Assembly: GCA_002327405.1 (NCBI GenBank)
Contig: DCVO01000164.1
Location: 29,479-42,613 of the forward strand
Origin: Thiobacillus sp. UBA2186
GTDB lineage: Bacteria > Pseudomonadota > Gammaproteobacteria > Burkholderiales > Thiobacillaceae
Direction of reading: 5' to 3'
Length of the DNA: 13,135 nt
How positions within the stretch are numbered: the first letter of the stretch is position 1; each line of letters starts with the position of its first letter. The translations under genes were made by a program, and so were the position numbers. The notes under the pieces were generated by a model. The model saw only the letters and a list, made by a program, of their open reading frames with translations, searched no databases and was not told the origin of the DNA. This document shows positions 1-6,700 of the stretch, piece by piece.

Positions 1-336
1 AACGTCACCCTGCTCTCGGTCACCGAAGGTGACGACAAGCCGGCCAAGTACCCGGTCATGTTCCGCGCCGCCGATGCCATGCTGGTGACCAAGACCGATT
101 TGCTTGCGGTACTGGACGACTTCGACCCGGCCAAGGCCGCCTCCCACCTGCGCAACCTCGCCAGCGAGGCGCCGGTGATGCAGCTTTCCGCACGCAAGGG
201 CCTGGGCATGGAAGCCTGGCTTGACTGGCTGCGCGAGCAGCTCGCCGCCCAGCGCGCGCGCGTGGCCATCGGCCAGTCGCGCCGGCCCGCGATCCAAGCC
301 GACGGCCAGCGCCTGCACGGCGCGACCACATCATGA
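1..336 (+). CDS. hypB: HypB, hydrogenase nickel incorporation GTPase (3' part only)
   Basis: The gene enters from the left edge in frame 1, so only the last 111 residues are visible. HypB is a cytoplasmic SIMIBI-class GTPase that, with HypA, delivers nickel to the [NiFe]-hydrogenase large subunit. Visible family features are VTEGDDKPAKYP, matching the switch region after the G3 motif, then the TKTDL guanine-specificity motif (NKxD equivalent), and SARKGLGMEAW near the C-terminus (G5-like). The N-terminal His-rich and CxxCGC nickel-binding parts lie outside the window. Its TGA stop overlaps the hypD ATG by four bases (ATGA), which indicates translational coupling. The identification rests on these motifs plus the hypD-hypF-hypE neighbours and is firm. 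Confidence 0.93.
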   Translation, partial: NVTLLSVTEGDDKPAKYPVMFRAADAMLVTKTDLLAVLDDFDPAKAASHLRNLASEAPVMQLSARKGLGMEAWLDWLREQLAAQRARVAIGQSRRPAIQADGQRLHGATTS

Positions 337-1439
337 TCGACGCCCGCGCCTGGCTGGAAAAGATTCGCGCGCTCGATTTCGGGCGTCCGGTCCGGATCAT
401 GAACGTGTGCGGCGGGCACGAGCGCTCCATCACCCAGGCCGGCCTGCGCGGCGCGCTTCCTGAAAACATCGAGCTCATCCCCGGCCCCGGCTGCCCCGTG
501 TGCGTATGCCCGGAGGAAGACATCTACCAGGCCATCCGGCTGGCGCTGCATGAGAAAGTCATCCTGGTCGCCTTCGGCGACATGCTGCGCGTGCCGGTCA
601 ACGTGCCGAAAAGCGAGCCGCGTTCGCTGGACCAGGCCAAGGCCGCCGGCGCCGACGTGCGCCCCATCGCCAGCCCGACAGAAGCCAAACAGATCGCGCT
701 GCAGAACCCGGACAAAAAAGTGGTCTTCTTCGCCGCCGGCTTCGAGACCACCGCCGCGCCCACCGCCGCCATGCTCGCCGAAGGCGTGCCCGACAATCTG
801 TTTATATTGTTGTCCGGCCGCCTGACCTGGCCGGCGGTGGCCATGCTGCTCGACTCCGGTACGCCCGGTTTCGACGCCCTGGTCGCGCCCGGCCACGTCT
901 CCACCGTAATGGGCCCGGAGGAATGGCAGTTCGTGGTGCAGCAGCACAATATTCCCGCTGCGGTCGCCGGCTTCGCGCCCGATTCCCTGCTCGCTTCCTT
1001 CTATTCCGTGCTGCGCCAACTGCAAAGCGGCGAACGTTTTCTCGACAACTGCTATCCGGAAGTCGCCCACCCCGGCGGCAACCCCACCGCGCAGCGGTTA
1101 ATGAGCCAGACCCTGGACGTGGTCGACGCCAACTGGCGCGGCATCGGCATCATTCCCAATTCGGGCTATGCGCTGAAGCCGGCTTATGCCGCGCACGACG
1201 CGCGCCTGAAATTTCCCGACCACAACGACGCCGCACGCAAACGCGCGGGACAGATGCCGCCCGGCTGCGACTGCGCGAAAGTCGTGCTGGGCAAGATCTA
1301 CCCCAACCAGTGCCGCCTGTTCGGCACAGGCTGCACCCCGCGCCACCCCATCGGCCCCTGCATGGTGTCTGACGAAGGCGCCTGCAGAATATGGTGGGCG
1401 GGCGGCGTGCGCGAACAGGCGGAAGCGGCGACCGAATAA
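333..1439 (+). CDS. hypD: HypD, Fe-S scaffold for Fe(CN)2CO assembly
   Basis: Encodes 368 residues, normal for HypD. The protein works with HypC as the scaffold on which the Fe(CN)2CO cofactor of [NiFe]-hydrogenases is assembled in the cytoplasm. Visible motifs are CGGHERSITQ (residues 26-35, with the conserved Cys, His and Glu), GPGCPVCVCP (51-60, redox-active cysteines), FAAGFETTAAPTA in the middle, and the C-terminal cysteine-rich block GCDCAKVVLGKIYPNQC followed by GTGCTPRHPIGPC, which supplies the [4Fe-4S] ligands. The ATG overlaps the hypB stop by four bases, so the two are probably co-translated. No frameshift or missing ligand was seen. The following gene, hypF, starts only after a 153-nt spacer filled by a repeat structure. 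Confidence 0.96.
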   Translation: MIDARAWLEKIRALDFGRPVRIMNVCGGHERSITQAGLRGALPENIELIPGPGCPVCVCPEEDIYQAIRLALHEKVILVAFGDMLRVPVNVPKSEPRSLDQAKAAGADVRPIASPTEAKQIALQNPDKKVVFFAAGFETTAAPTAAMLAEGVPDNLFILLSGRLTWPAVAMLLDSGTPGFDALVAPGHVSTVMGPEEWQFVVQQHNIPAAVAGFAPDSLLASFYSVLRQLQSGERFLDNCYPEVAHPGGNPTAQRLMSQTLDVVDANWRGIGIIPNSGYALKPAYAAHDARLKFPDHNDAARKRAGQMPPGCDCAKVVLGKIYPNQCRLFGTGCTPRHPIGPCMVSDEGACRIWWAGGVREQAEAATE

Positions 1440-1454
1440 ACCTGAAAAGCTTTT

Positions 1455-1586
1455 AACCACGGGGAACACGGGGGGCACGGGGTAAATAGATGAATTGGAA
1501 AAATGCCGCACCTCACCCAACAGGTGAATCTCTGGAGTCCCGTCGAAGCCTTTGTTTTCCCCGTGTACCCCGTGCGCCCCGTGGTT
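1455..1586. repeat. Inverted repeat with 9-nt-period CACGGGG arms (hypD-hypF spacer)
   Basis: The left arm holds three CACGGGG units starting at 1458, 1467 and 1476, exactly 9 nt apart. The right arm holds three CCCCGTG units starting at 1559, 1568 and 1577, also 9 nt apart. The outermost bases extend to AACCACGGGG and CCCCGTGGTT, so two 28-nt arms can pair with mismatches only at the two spacer dinucleotides. About 76 nt separate the arms. The structure fills most of the spacer and ends 6 nt before the likely hypF ATG, where a Shine-Dalgarno sequence would be expected. Function is unknown; a dispersed intergenic repeat, an mRNA hairpin or a protein-binding array are all possible. Confidence 0.85.
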
Positions 1587-1592
1587 CAGAAA

Positions 1593-3869
1593 ATGCCTTC
1601 AAGCCAGCCTGAGGCGCGCCATTTTCTGATCACCGGCCAGGTGCAGGGCGTCGGTTTCCGCCCCTTCGTCTATCGTCTCGCGCATGAACTCGGATTGCAC
1701 GGCTGGGTGCGCAACGTCACCGGCAGCGTGGAAATCCATGCAGAAGGCAGCGCGCAAAACCTCGACCGCTTTGCGGAACGACTCATCAGCCAGGCACCCG
1801 CCATCGCGCGTCCGCAACTGGCCCTGGCCGAAACTGCAGCCTGCAAGCCTCACAGCCGCTTTGACATTCTCCCCAGCCATGCCGGTGAAGCGCACATCCA
1901 TGTGCCGCCGGACTTCTTCATGTGCGAGGACTGCCTGCGCGAACTGAATGACTCCGCCGACCGCCGCCATCGCTATCCCTTCATCAACTGCACCCAGTGC
2001 GGGCCGCGCTACACCCTGATCGAGTCGCTGCCCTACGACCGGCGCAACACCACGATGAAGGGCTTCGTCTTGTGCGAAACCTGCGAGCGCGAATACATGA
2101 ACCCGCTCGACCGCCGCTTCCATGCCGAACCGGTCGCCTGTCCGGTATGCGGGCCTGAACTGGAATTCGTCGAACCCGGCGAAGCGGCGATCGCCGGCAA
2201 CGAAGCCGCGCTCGCCGCTGCCATCGGTTTTCTCCGCGATGGCTACACCGTCGCGGTCAAAGGCATCGGCGGCTATCACCTCATGTGCGATGCCAGGAAC
2301 GACGAGGCGGTGGCGCGCCTGCGCACACGCAAGCCGCGGCCGTTCAAGCCGCTGGGGGTGATGTTCCCCGCCGACGAACAGACACTCGCGGCCTGCGTTG
2401 CGCTCGATGCGGAAAGCGCAGCGCTTTTGCGCTCGCCCCAGCGCCCCGTGGTGCTGCTGCAAAAAAAGCACCCCGAAATCCTGAGTCCCAACATCGCGCC
2501 GGGCCTGAACGAAATCGGCTGCATGCTGCCCTACAGCCCGCTGCACGCCCTGCTGCTCGACGGCTTCGGCGGGCCGCTGGTGGCGACCTCCGGCAACCTC
2601 AGCGGCGAGCCGGTGCTGACCGACATCGCCGAGGCGCAAGCGCGCCTGGAAATCGTGGCCGACGGTTTCCTGCATCACGACCGTCCCATCGCGCGGCCGG
2701 CGGACGATTCCGTCTACCGCAGCCTCGCCGGCCACCTGCGCCCGCTACGCCTCGGCCGTGGCCTTGCGCCACTGGAACTGGAACTGCCCGCCGAATTGCC
2801 GGAACCGGTGCTGGCCCTGGGCGCGCACACCAAGAACGCCCTCGCGCTGGCCTGGAAGAATCGTGTCGTCATCTCGCCGCACATCGGCGACCTTTCCAGC
2901 CTGAAAAGCCAGGAGACCCTCGCGCGCGTCGCGCATGACCTCCAGGCGCTTTATCAGGTGCGGGCGCGACGCCTGCTGCTCGACCGCCATCCCGGCTACG
3001 GCTACCGCCGCTTCGTGCGCGACAGCGGTCTGCCCGCGTTCGAGGTGCTGCACCACCATGCCCATGCTTCGGCGCTGGCCTGGGAGTTCCCCGCTGCGGA
3101 ACAATTCATCGTGTTCGCATGGGACGGCGTGGGCCTTGGCGAGGACAAGGAGCTGTGGGGCGGCGAAGCCTTCATTGGTTCGCCCGGAAACTGGCAGCGC
3201 ACTGCCTCGTTCCGCCCCTTCCGCCTCCCCGGCGGCGAACAGGCCGGGCGCGAGCCGTGGCGTTCAGCCGCCGCATTGCTTTGGGAATGCGGCCATGCGG
3301 CAACCTTCGCCCCCGAACTGCTGCACGACGCTTGGCAGAAAGGCATCAATGCGCCACCCACCCGCGCGATCGGCCGCCTGTTCGACGCCGCTTCCGCGCT
3401 CACCGGCATCTGCACCCACGCCAGCTTCGAAGGCGAAGGCCCGATGAAACTGGAAGCCGCCGCGCAGCAACACGGCTACGCCAAACCCGTCGCCCTGCCG
3501 CTACATGAAGTCTCCCCTCTCCCTCGGGGAGAGGGGCTGGGGGTGAGGGCGCCAAGTTTGTGGCAAAGCGACTGGGCGCCGCTCTTGCCCATGCTCATGG
3601 AACATCGGCTTGCACAGGCCGAACGAGCCGCCATGTTCCATGCCAGCCTCGCACACGCCTTGCTGGAGCAGGCACTCAAGCTGCGCGAGCAGAGCGGCAT
3701 AGACAATGTCGGCTTCACCGGCGGCGTGTTCCAGAACCGGCTGCTGACCGAAGCAGCCAAGGCGCTGCTCGAACAGCATGATTTCAAGGTGCACCTGCCA
3801 CAGCGTGTACCGGTCAACGACGCCGGGGTATGCTTGGGCCAGGTGATCGAATATCTGCATGCCACATGA
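1593..3869 (+). CDS. hypF: HypF, carbamoyltransferase for hydrogenase cyanide ligand synthesis
   Basis: HypF activates carbamoyl phosphate to carbamoyl-AMP and transfers the carbamoyl group to the C-terminal Cys of HypE. Domains in order are N-terminal acylphosphatase (GQVQGVGFRPFVYR, residues 15-28), two Cys4 zinc-finger units (CEDCLREL..CTQCGPRY and CETCERE..CPVCGPEL), a YrdC-like domain, and a Kae1-like domain with HHHAHASALAWE, DGVGLGEDKELWGGE and GFTGGVFQNRLL. I chose ATG 1593 (758 aa) because homology begins just after it. The frame stays open to an ATG at 1503, but those 30 extra residues are translated repeat DNA. Neither start has a clear Shine-Dalgarno sequence. Oddity: residues 641-654 (SPLPRGEGLGVRAP) are encoded by a palindromic repeat inserted in frame in the Kae1-like region. 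Confidence 0.95.
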   Translation: MPSSQPEARHFLITGQVQGVGFRPFVYRLAHELGLHGWVRNVTGSVEIHAEGSAQNLDRFAERLISQAPAIARPQLALAETAACKPHSRFDILPSHAGEAHIHVPPDFFMCEDCLRELNDSADRRHRYPFINCTQCGPRYTLIESLPYDRRNTTMKGFVLCETCEREYMNPLDRRFHAEPVACPVCGPELEFVEPGEAAIAGNEAALAAAIGFLRDGYTVAVKGIGGYHLMCDARNDEAVARLRTRKPRPFKPLGVMFPADEQTLAACVALDAESAALLRSPQRPVVLLQKKHPEILSPNIAPGLNEIGCMLPYSPLHALLLDGFGGPLVATSGNLSGEPVLTDIAEAQARLEIVADGFLHHDRPIARPADDSVYRSLAGHLRPLRLGRGLAPLELELPAELPEPVLALGAHTKNALALAWKNRVVISPHIGDLSSLKSQETLARVAHDLQALYQVRARRLLLDRHPGYGYRRFVRDSGLPAFEVLHHHAHASALAWEFPAAEQFIVFAWDGVGLGEDKELWGGEAFIGSPGNWQRTASFRPFRLPGGEQAGREPWRSAAALLWECGHAATFAPELLHDAWQKGINAPPTRAIGRLFDAASALTGICTHASFEGEGPMKLEAAAQQHGYAKPVALPLHEVSPLPRGEGLGVRAPSLWQSDWAPLLPMLMEHRLAQAERAAMFHASLAHALLEQALKLREQSGIDNVGFTGGVFQNRLLTEAAKALLEQHDFKVHLPQRVPVNDAGVCLGQVIEYLHAT
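3511..3549. repeat. REP-like palindrome inserted in frame within hypF
   Basis: A 10-bp perfect stem, CCCCTCTCCC (3514-3523) with GGGAGAGGGG (3527-3536), encloses a 3-nt loop and is followed by a G-rich tail ctgggggtgaggg. From memory, this type of CCCTCTCCC/GGGAGAGGG palindrome with a GGGGTGAGGG tail is very common as a dispersed extragenic repeat in proteobacterial genomes. Here it lies inside an open reading frame and adds about 14 residues rich in Gly, Pro, Arg and Leu, between the conserved DNA-encoded blocks LPLHE and LWQSDWAPLLP. Confidence 0.8.
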
Positions 3870-3884
3870 AATCGGAAACAAAGA

Positions 3885-4046
3885 TTAACCGCGGAGTTCG
3901 CGGAGGACGCGGAGTTTTGAGAAGCCCGGAACACAGGGGTAACAGAGGAAGCAGAGAAAAGCCCAGAAACTAAGGAGCCTCTTCGTTTTCCCCTGTTACC
4001 TCTGCTTCCTCTGTGTAACAGGTATTTCTCCGCGAACGCGGTTTAA
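3885..4046. repeat. Two nested 9-nt-period inverted repeats (hypF-hypE spacer)
   Basis: The outer left arm has CGCGGAG units starting at 3890, 3899 and 3908, preceded by TTAAC. The outer right arm (4028-4046) has CTCCGCG and a shortened CGCGG ending in TTTAA. Nested inside, the left arm has CAGGGG, CAGAGG and CAGAGA starting at 3934, 3943 and 3952, and the right arm has CCCCTG, CCTCTG and CCTCTG starting at 3990, 3999 and 4008. Every set has a strict 9-nt period. The inner arms pair imperfectly (about 20 of 27 positions). The module fills almost the whole 188-nt spacer and resembles the 1455-1586 module in design but not in unit sequence. Confidence 0.82.
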
Positions 4047-4057
4047 CCCTTATTTTG

Positions 4058-5065
4058 ATGATGAACGACGAACGCATACTCCTCGCCCACGGCAACGGCG
4101 GCCGCTACATGCGCGAGCTGATTTCGGAAATTTTCGCTCGCCACCTCGGCAACCCGGTGCTCGACACCGATGCCGATGCCGTGCACCTGCCCGGTCTCGA
4201 CGGCGGCATCATGGTCACCACCGACGGCTTCACCGTGCAGCCGCTGGAATTTCCCGGCGGCAACCTGGGCTCGCTCGCCGTGCACGGCGTCGTCAACGAC
4301 CTCGCCGTGGCCGGTGCCGAGCCGCGCTACGCCACGCTCTCCGCCATCATCGAGGAAGGCCTGGAGTTCACGGTGCTGGAACGCCTGATCGCGAGCTTCG
4401 CCGCAGCCGCCAGGGAAAACGGCCTGCTGGTCGCCGCCGGCGACACCAAGGTCGTGCGCAGAAACGAAGGCGGCGGACTGTATCTGTCGGTCGCCGGCAT
4501 CGGCCAGCGCGCCGCCACGCAAAAACTCGGCATGCAGCAGATCGAAGCCGGCGACGCCGTGCTGGTGTCCGGCCCCATCGGCGACCACGGCATCGCGGTC
4601 ATGCTCGCGCGCGAACAGTTCGGGCTTTCCGGCGACCTGCAATCCGACTCGGCATCGGTGCTGCCGCTGGCGCGCGCCGCCTGGCACCAGCCCGGCCTCA
4701 AGTTCATGCGCGACCCCACGCGCGGCGGGCTCGCCACCGTGGCGCACGAAATCGCCCGCGCCAGCGGCCATGATCTCGTGCTGCAGCAGGCGAAGCTGCC
4801 GGTGCGCGACGCCGTGCAGTCGGTATGCGAAATGCTGGGCTACGACCCCTACTACCTCGCCTGCGAGGGCCGCATCGTCGCGGTGGCGAAGGAAGACGCC
4901 GCCGAGAACATTCTGCAATCCTGGCGCAAGCTTCCCAATGGAAAAGATGCCGCCCTCATCGGCCGCGTCGAAACCGGCCAGGGCCGCGTGGTGCTGGAAA
5001 CTTCGCTGGGCGGCCGACGCCTGCTGGACGAACTGGAAGACGACCCGCTGCCGCGGATTTGCTGA
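4058..5065 (+). CDS. hypE: HypE, thiocarboxamide dehydratase for cyanide ligand synthesis
   Basis: HypE (335 aa from ATG 4058) belongs to the PurM/AIR-synthetase-like ATP-dependent family. It accepts the carbamoyl group from HypF on its C-terminal cysteine and dehydrates it to a thiocyanate that donates CN to the HypC-HypD complex. The protein shows ILLAHGNGGRYMRELI at the N-terminus, VTTDGFTV and GVVNDLAVAGAEPRYATL in the PurM N-terminal domain, AAGDTKVV, MRDPTRGGLATVAHEIA in the C-terminal domain, and ends in PRIC, the family's essential C-terminal Cys. TTG 4055, ATG 4058 and ATG 4061 are all possible starts; none has a good Shine-Dalgarno sequence because the preceding spacer is repeat DNA. 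Apparently the last gene of the hyp operon in this window. Confidence 0.96.
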   Translation: MMNDERILLAHGNGGRYMRELISEIFARHLGNPVLDTDADAVHLPGLDGGIMVTTDGFTVQPLEFPGGNLGSLAVHGVVNDLAVAGAEPRYATLSAIIEEGLEFTVLERLIASFAAAARENGLLVAAGDTKVVRRNEGGGLYLSVAGIGQRAATQKLGMQQIEAGDAVLVSGPIGDHGIAVMLAREQFGLSGDLQSDSASVLPLARAAWHQPGLKFMRDPTRGGLATVAHEIARASGHDLVLQQAKLPVRDAVQSVCEMLGYDPYYLACEGRIVAVAKEDAAENILQSWRKLPNGKDAALIGRVETGQGRVVLETSLGGRRLLDELEDDPLPRIC

Positions 5066-5096
5066 ACCGGGAACCGGAAAGCTGCCGCGACCAGGT

Positions 5097-5123
5097 TTGA
5101 TTCTCGGAGTTGTTTTCTATGAT
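5097..5123 (+). promoter_or_regulatory. Possible sigma-70-type promoter for the diguanylate cyclase gene
   Basis: TTGATT (5097-5102) and TATGAT (5118-5123) lie in the 109-nt spacer after hypE, with a 15-nt gap, shorter than the usual 16-18. The region is more AT-rich than its surroundings and lies about 50 nt before the cyclase start codon. This is pattern matching only and weak. Confidence 0.25.
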
Positions 5124-5174
5124 GTGAATGATTCAGCAATCGCCATCCCAGAACGAACAACAAGGAGGGGGTAT

Positions 5175-6071
5175 ATGGCTTTCTATGACATCGGCCGGGA
5201 CGAGATGCAAGCCATTCTGGCCCAACTCGAACAAGCCCTCTACAGTCACCAGCAATGGCATGCCTCGCTGATACGCAGCGTTGTCTGCAATTTGCAGGCG
5301 GATCAGCACGACCTCGGCCCGACTGCGCACGAGGAATGCCGGTTTGGCCAATGGTATTACGGCAACATACCCGAGAAATTATGCAGCCACGAAGGTTTTA
5401 TCGCGCTTGGCAGGGCCCACCACCATATGCACCAGCTGGCCGCAAGCCTGCTGATGACGGCAAAAAACAGGAAACACATCGCCCCGTTCGACTACGACAA
5501 CTTCGTCAATGCGCTCGACCGCATGCGCCTTGAAATTTCCGCCCTGGAGCGCGAGCTTGAAGATTCGCTTTACAACCACGACTCGCTTACCGGCGCGATC
5601 AACCGCTTCGGCATCCTGCCGGCATTGCGCGAGCAGCAGGAGTTGATCAAGCGCGAAACCCATCAATCCTGCATCGCCATGATGGACCTGGACGATTTCA
5701 AGCGCATCAACGATTTGCACGGGCACTTTGCCGGCGATCAGGTGCTGACCGCGGTCGTCCATTACCTCATCGAGCATTTGCGGCCCTACGACAAGGTATT
5801 CCGCTACGGAGGAGAAGAACTGCTGCTCTTCATGCCGCACACCACACGGCTGGATGGCTACAAGAAGCTGGAAGAACTGCGCCAGGGCCTGGCAGTAATG
5901 CCCATCGACATCGGCACCAAGCAGCCTGTCCATGTCACCGCATCTTTCGGGCTGGTGATGCTGGATCAGGCGATTCCCGTCGAAGCCTCGCTGGACCATG
6001 CCGACAAGGCCATGTATGCAGCAAAAACCGCAGGAAAGAATTGCGTGCGGATATGGGATCCGGCGATGTAG
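5175..6071 (+). CDS. DgcZ-like zinc-sensing diguanylate cyclase (CZB-GGDEF)
   Basis: Encodes 298 residues from ATG 5175, which is preceded by a strong Shine-Dalgarno sequence, AAGGAGGGG, 5 nt upstream. Residues 1-125 form a CZB zinc-binding sensor domain. His25, Cys55, His82 and His86 have the same spacing as the zinc ligands of E. coli DgcZ (H22, C52, H79, H83, recalled from memory), in the contexts SHQQWHASL, ECRFGQWYYG and AHHHMHQL. Residues 135-295 form the GGDEF domain with signature GGEEL (212-216) and a possible inhibitory I-site RPYD (203-206) five residues before it. It should make cyclic di-GMP in the cytoplasm, with zinc likely inhibitory as in DgcZ. The fifth signature position is Leu instead of Phe, which probably does not abolish activity. 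No link to hydrogenase maturation is evident. Confidence 0.9.
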   Translation: MAFYDIGRDEMQAILAQLEQALYSHQQWHASLIRSVVCNLQADQHDLGPTAHEECRFGQWYYGNIPEKLCSHEGFIALGRAHHHMHQLAASLLMTAKNRKHIAPFDYDNFVNALDRMRLEISALERELEDSLYNHDSLTGAINRFGILPALREQQELIKRETHQSCIAMMDLDDFKRINDLHGHFAGDQVLTAVVHYLIEHLRPYDKVFRYGGEELLLFMPHTTRLDGYKKLEELRQGLAVMPIDIGTKQPVHVTASFGLVMLDQAIPVEASLDHADKAMYAAKTAGKNCVRIWDPAM

Positions 6072-6079
6072 TATCACCC

Positions 6080-6097
6080 CGGGGGAGGCCCCGTTTT
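6080..6097 (+). terminator. Candidate Rho-independent terminator after the cyclase gene
   Basis: CGGGG (6080-6084), loop GAGG and CCCCG (6089-6093) are followed by TTTT. The 5-bp stem is short but entirely G:C, and it starts 8 nt after the cyclase stop codon. A plausible weak terminator. Confidence 0.4.
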
Positions 6098-6139
6098 GCG
6101 GTAGCAGCCCCATGAGCGACCATGCATTGAGAACATGAA

Positions 6140-6490
6140 TTGACCTACTATCTGATCAAAATTGCCGTCACGACAATCCTGATTGTGGCCATTTCCGAGA
6201 TCGCCAAGCGCAGTTCTTTTGCCGGTGCGCTTTTGGCGTCGATCCCGCTGGTCTCCGTACTCGCCATGCTCTGGCTCTATATCGACACGAAGGATGTCGC
6301 CAAAGTCAGTGCGCTTGCGTCGAGCGTGTTCTGGCTTGTCCTGCCCTCATTGGCTCTGTTCCTGGCATTGCCGCTATTGCTGAAACTGGGGCTGAACTTC
6401 TATCTAAGTATGGGCATCTCCATCGCAATCACCGCCGGCTGCTATTTGTTCATGGTGTCGATCCTGAATTCCAGCGGGATAAAGCTCTAG
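6140..6490 (+). CDS. Small DUF3147-type inner-membrane protein
   Basis: Encodes 116 residues starting with TTG 6140. In-frame TGA at 6128 and no ATG or GTG between make TTG the only reasonable start; the Shine-Dalgarno sequence is weak. Four hydrophobic segments are visible at about residues 4-20, 27-47, 60-83 and 88-109, with the loop EIAKRSSFAGALLASIPLVS between the first two. The sequence and its GIKL end match what I recall of the DUF3147 family of unknown function. Oddity: the TAG stop is formed by the first bases of the adjacent 199-bp repeat element (CTAG at 6487-6490), so the element lies flush against the coding end. Confidence 0.75.
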   Translation: MTYYLIKIAVTTILIVAISEIAKRSSFAGALLASIPLVSVLAMLWLYIDTKDVAKVSALASSVFWLVLPSLALFLALPLLLKLGLNFYLSMGISIAITAGCYLFMVSILNSSGIKL

Positions 6491-6685
6491 CAGCCTGTCG
6501 GACTTGAGGCTGATCTACTGCGCCGGTGGGAAGATCGGTCCATTTTTGGCTTGCGCCGAAACTCGCAAACTCGTTTTCCCCGATTTCTCGTTGCATAGGC
6601 CCGCTATGCGCCTCGAAATCGTGCAAAACTGTCCTCGCTCTCCCACCCGGCTCGCTACGATCGCTCAAGTCCGACAGGCTGCTAG
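6487..6685 (+). mobile_element. 199-bp MITE-like inverted-repeat element, copy 1
   Basis: The ends are perfect 21-bp inverted repeats: CTAGCAGCCTGTCGGACTTG plus A at 6487-6507, and its exact reverse complement at 6665-6685. Inner inverted pairs are nested in order: GGTGGGA (6525) with TCCCACC (6641), GTTTT (6573) with AAAAC (6625), CGATTTC (6581) with GAAATCG (6615), and GCATAG (6593) with CTATGC (6604) around a 5-nt loop. It has no transposase ORF. A copy of the same length occurs at 11161-11359 in opposite orientation with only three differences (at copy-1 positions 6535, 6569 and 6624). Terminal CTAG is palindromic, so it could be part of the repeat or a target duplication (CTAG or TA). 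The element sits between convergent genes and may act as a shared 3' end structure. Confidence 0.85.
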
Positions 6686-6700
6686 CCAGGTCTGCCCGAC

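Noticed and set aside
1455..1586. Possible CRISPR-like array because of regularly spaced short repeats
   Set aside because: Units are 7 nt with 2-nt gaps and are inverted between arms; there are no 20-40 nt repeats, no spacers and no cas genes.
1503..1592. Upstream ATG 1503 as the hypF start (30 extra residues)
   Set aside because: The extra residues are translated inverted-repeat DNA, and family homology begins just after ATG 1593.
4043..4918. Long minus-strand open frame opposite hypE
   Set aside because: It is the shadow of a high-GC gene on the other strand; hypE carries all family motifs and the frame has no recognisable protein.
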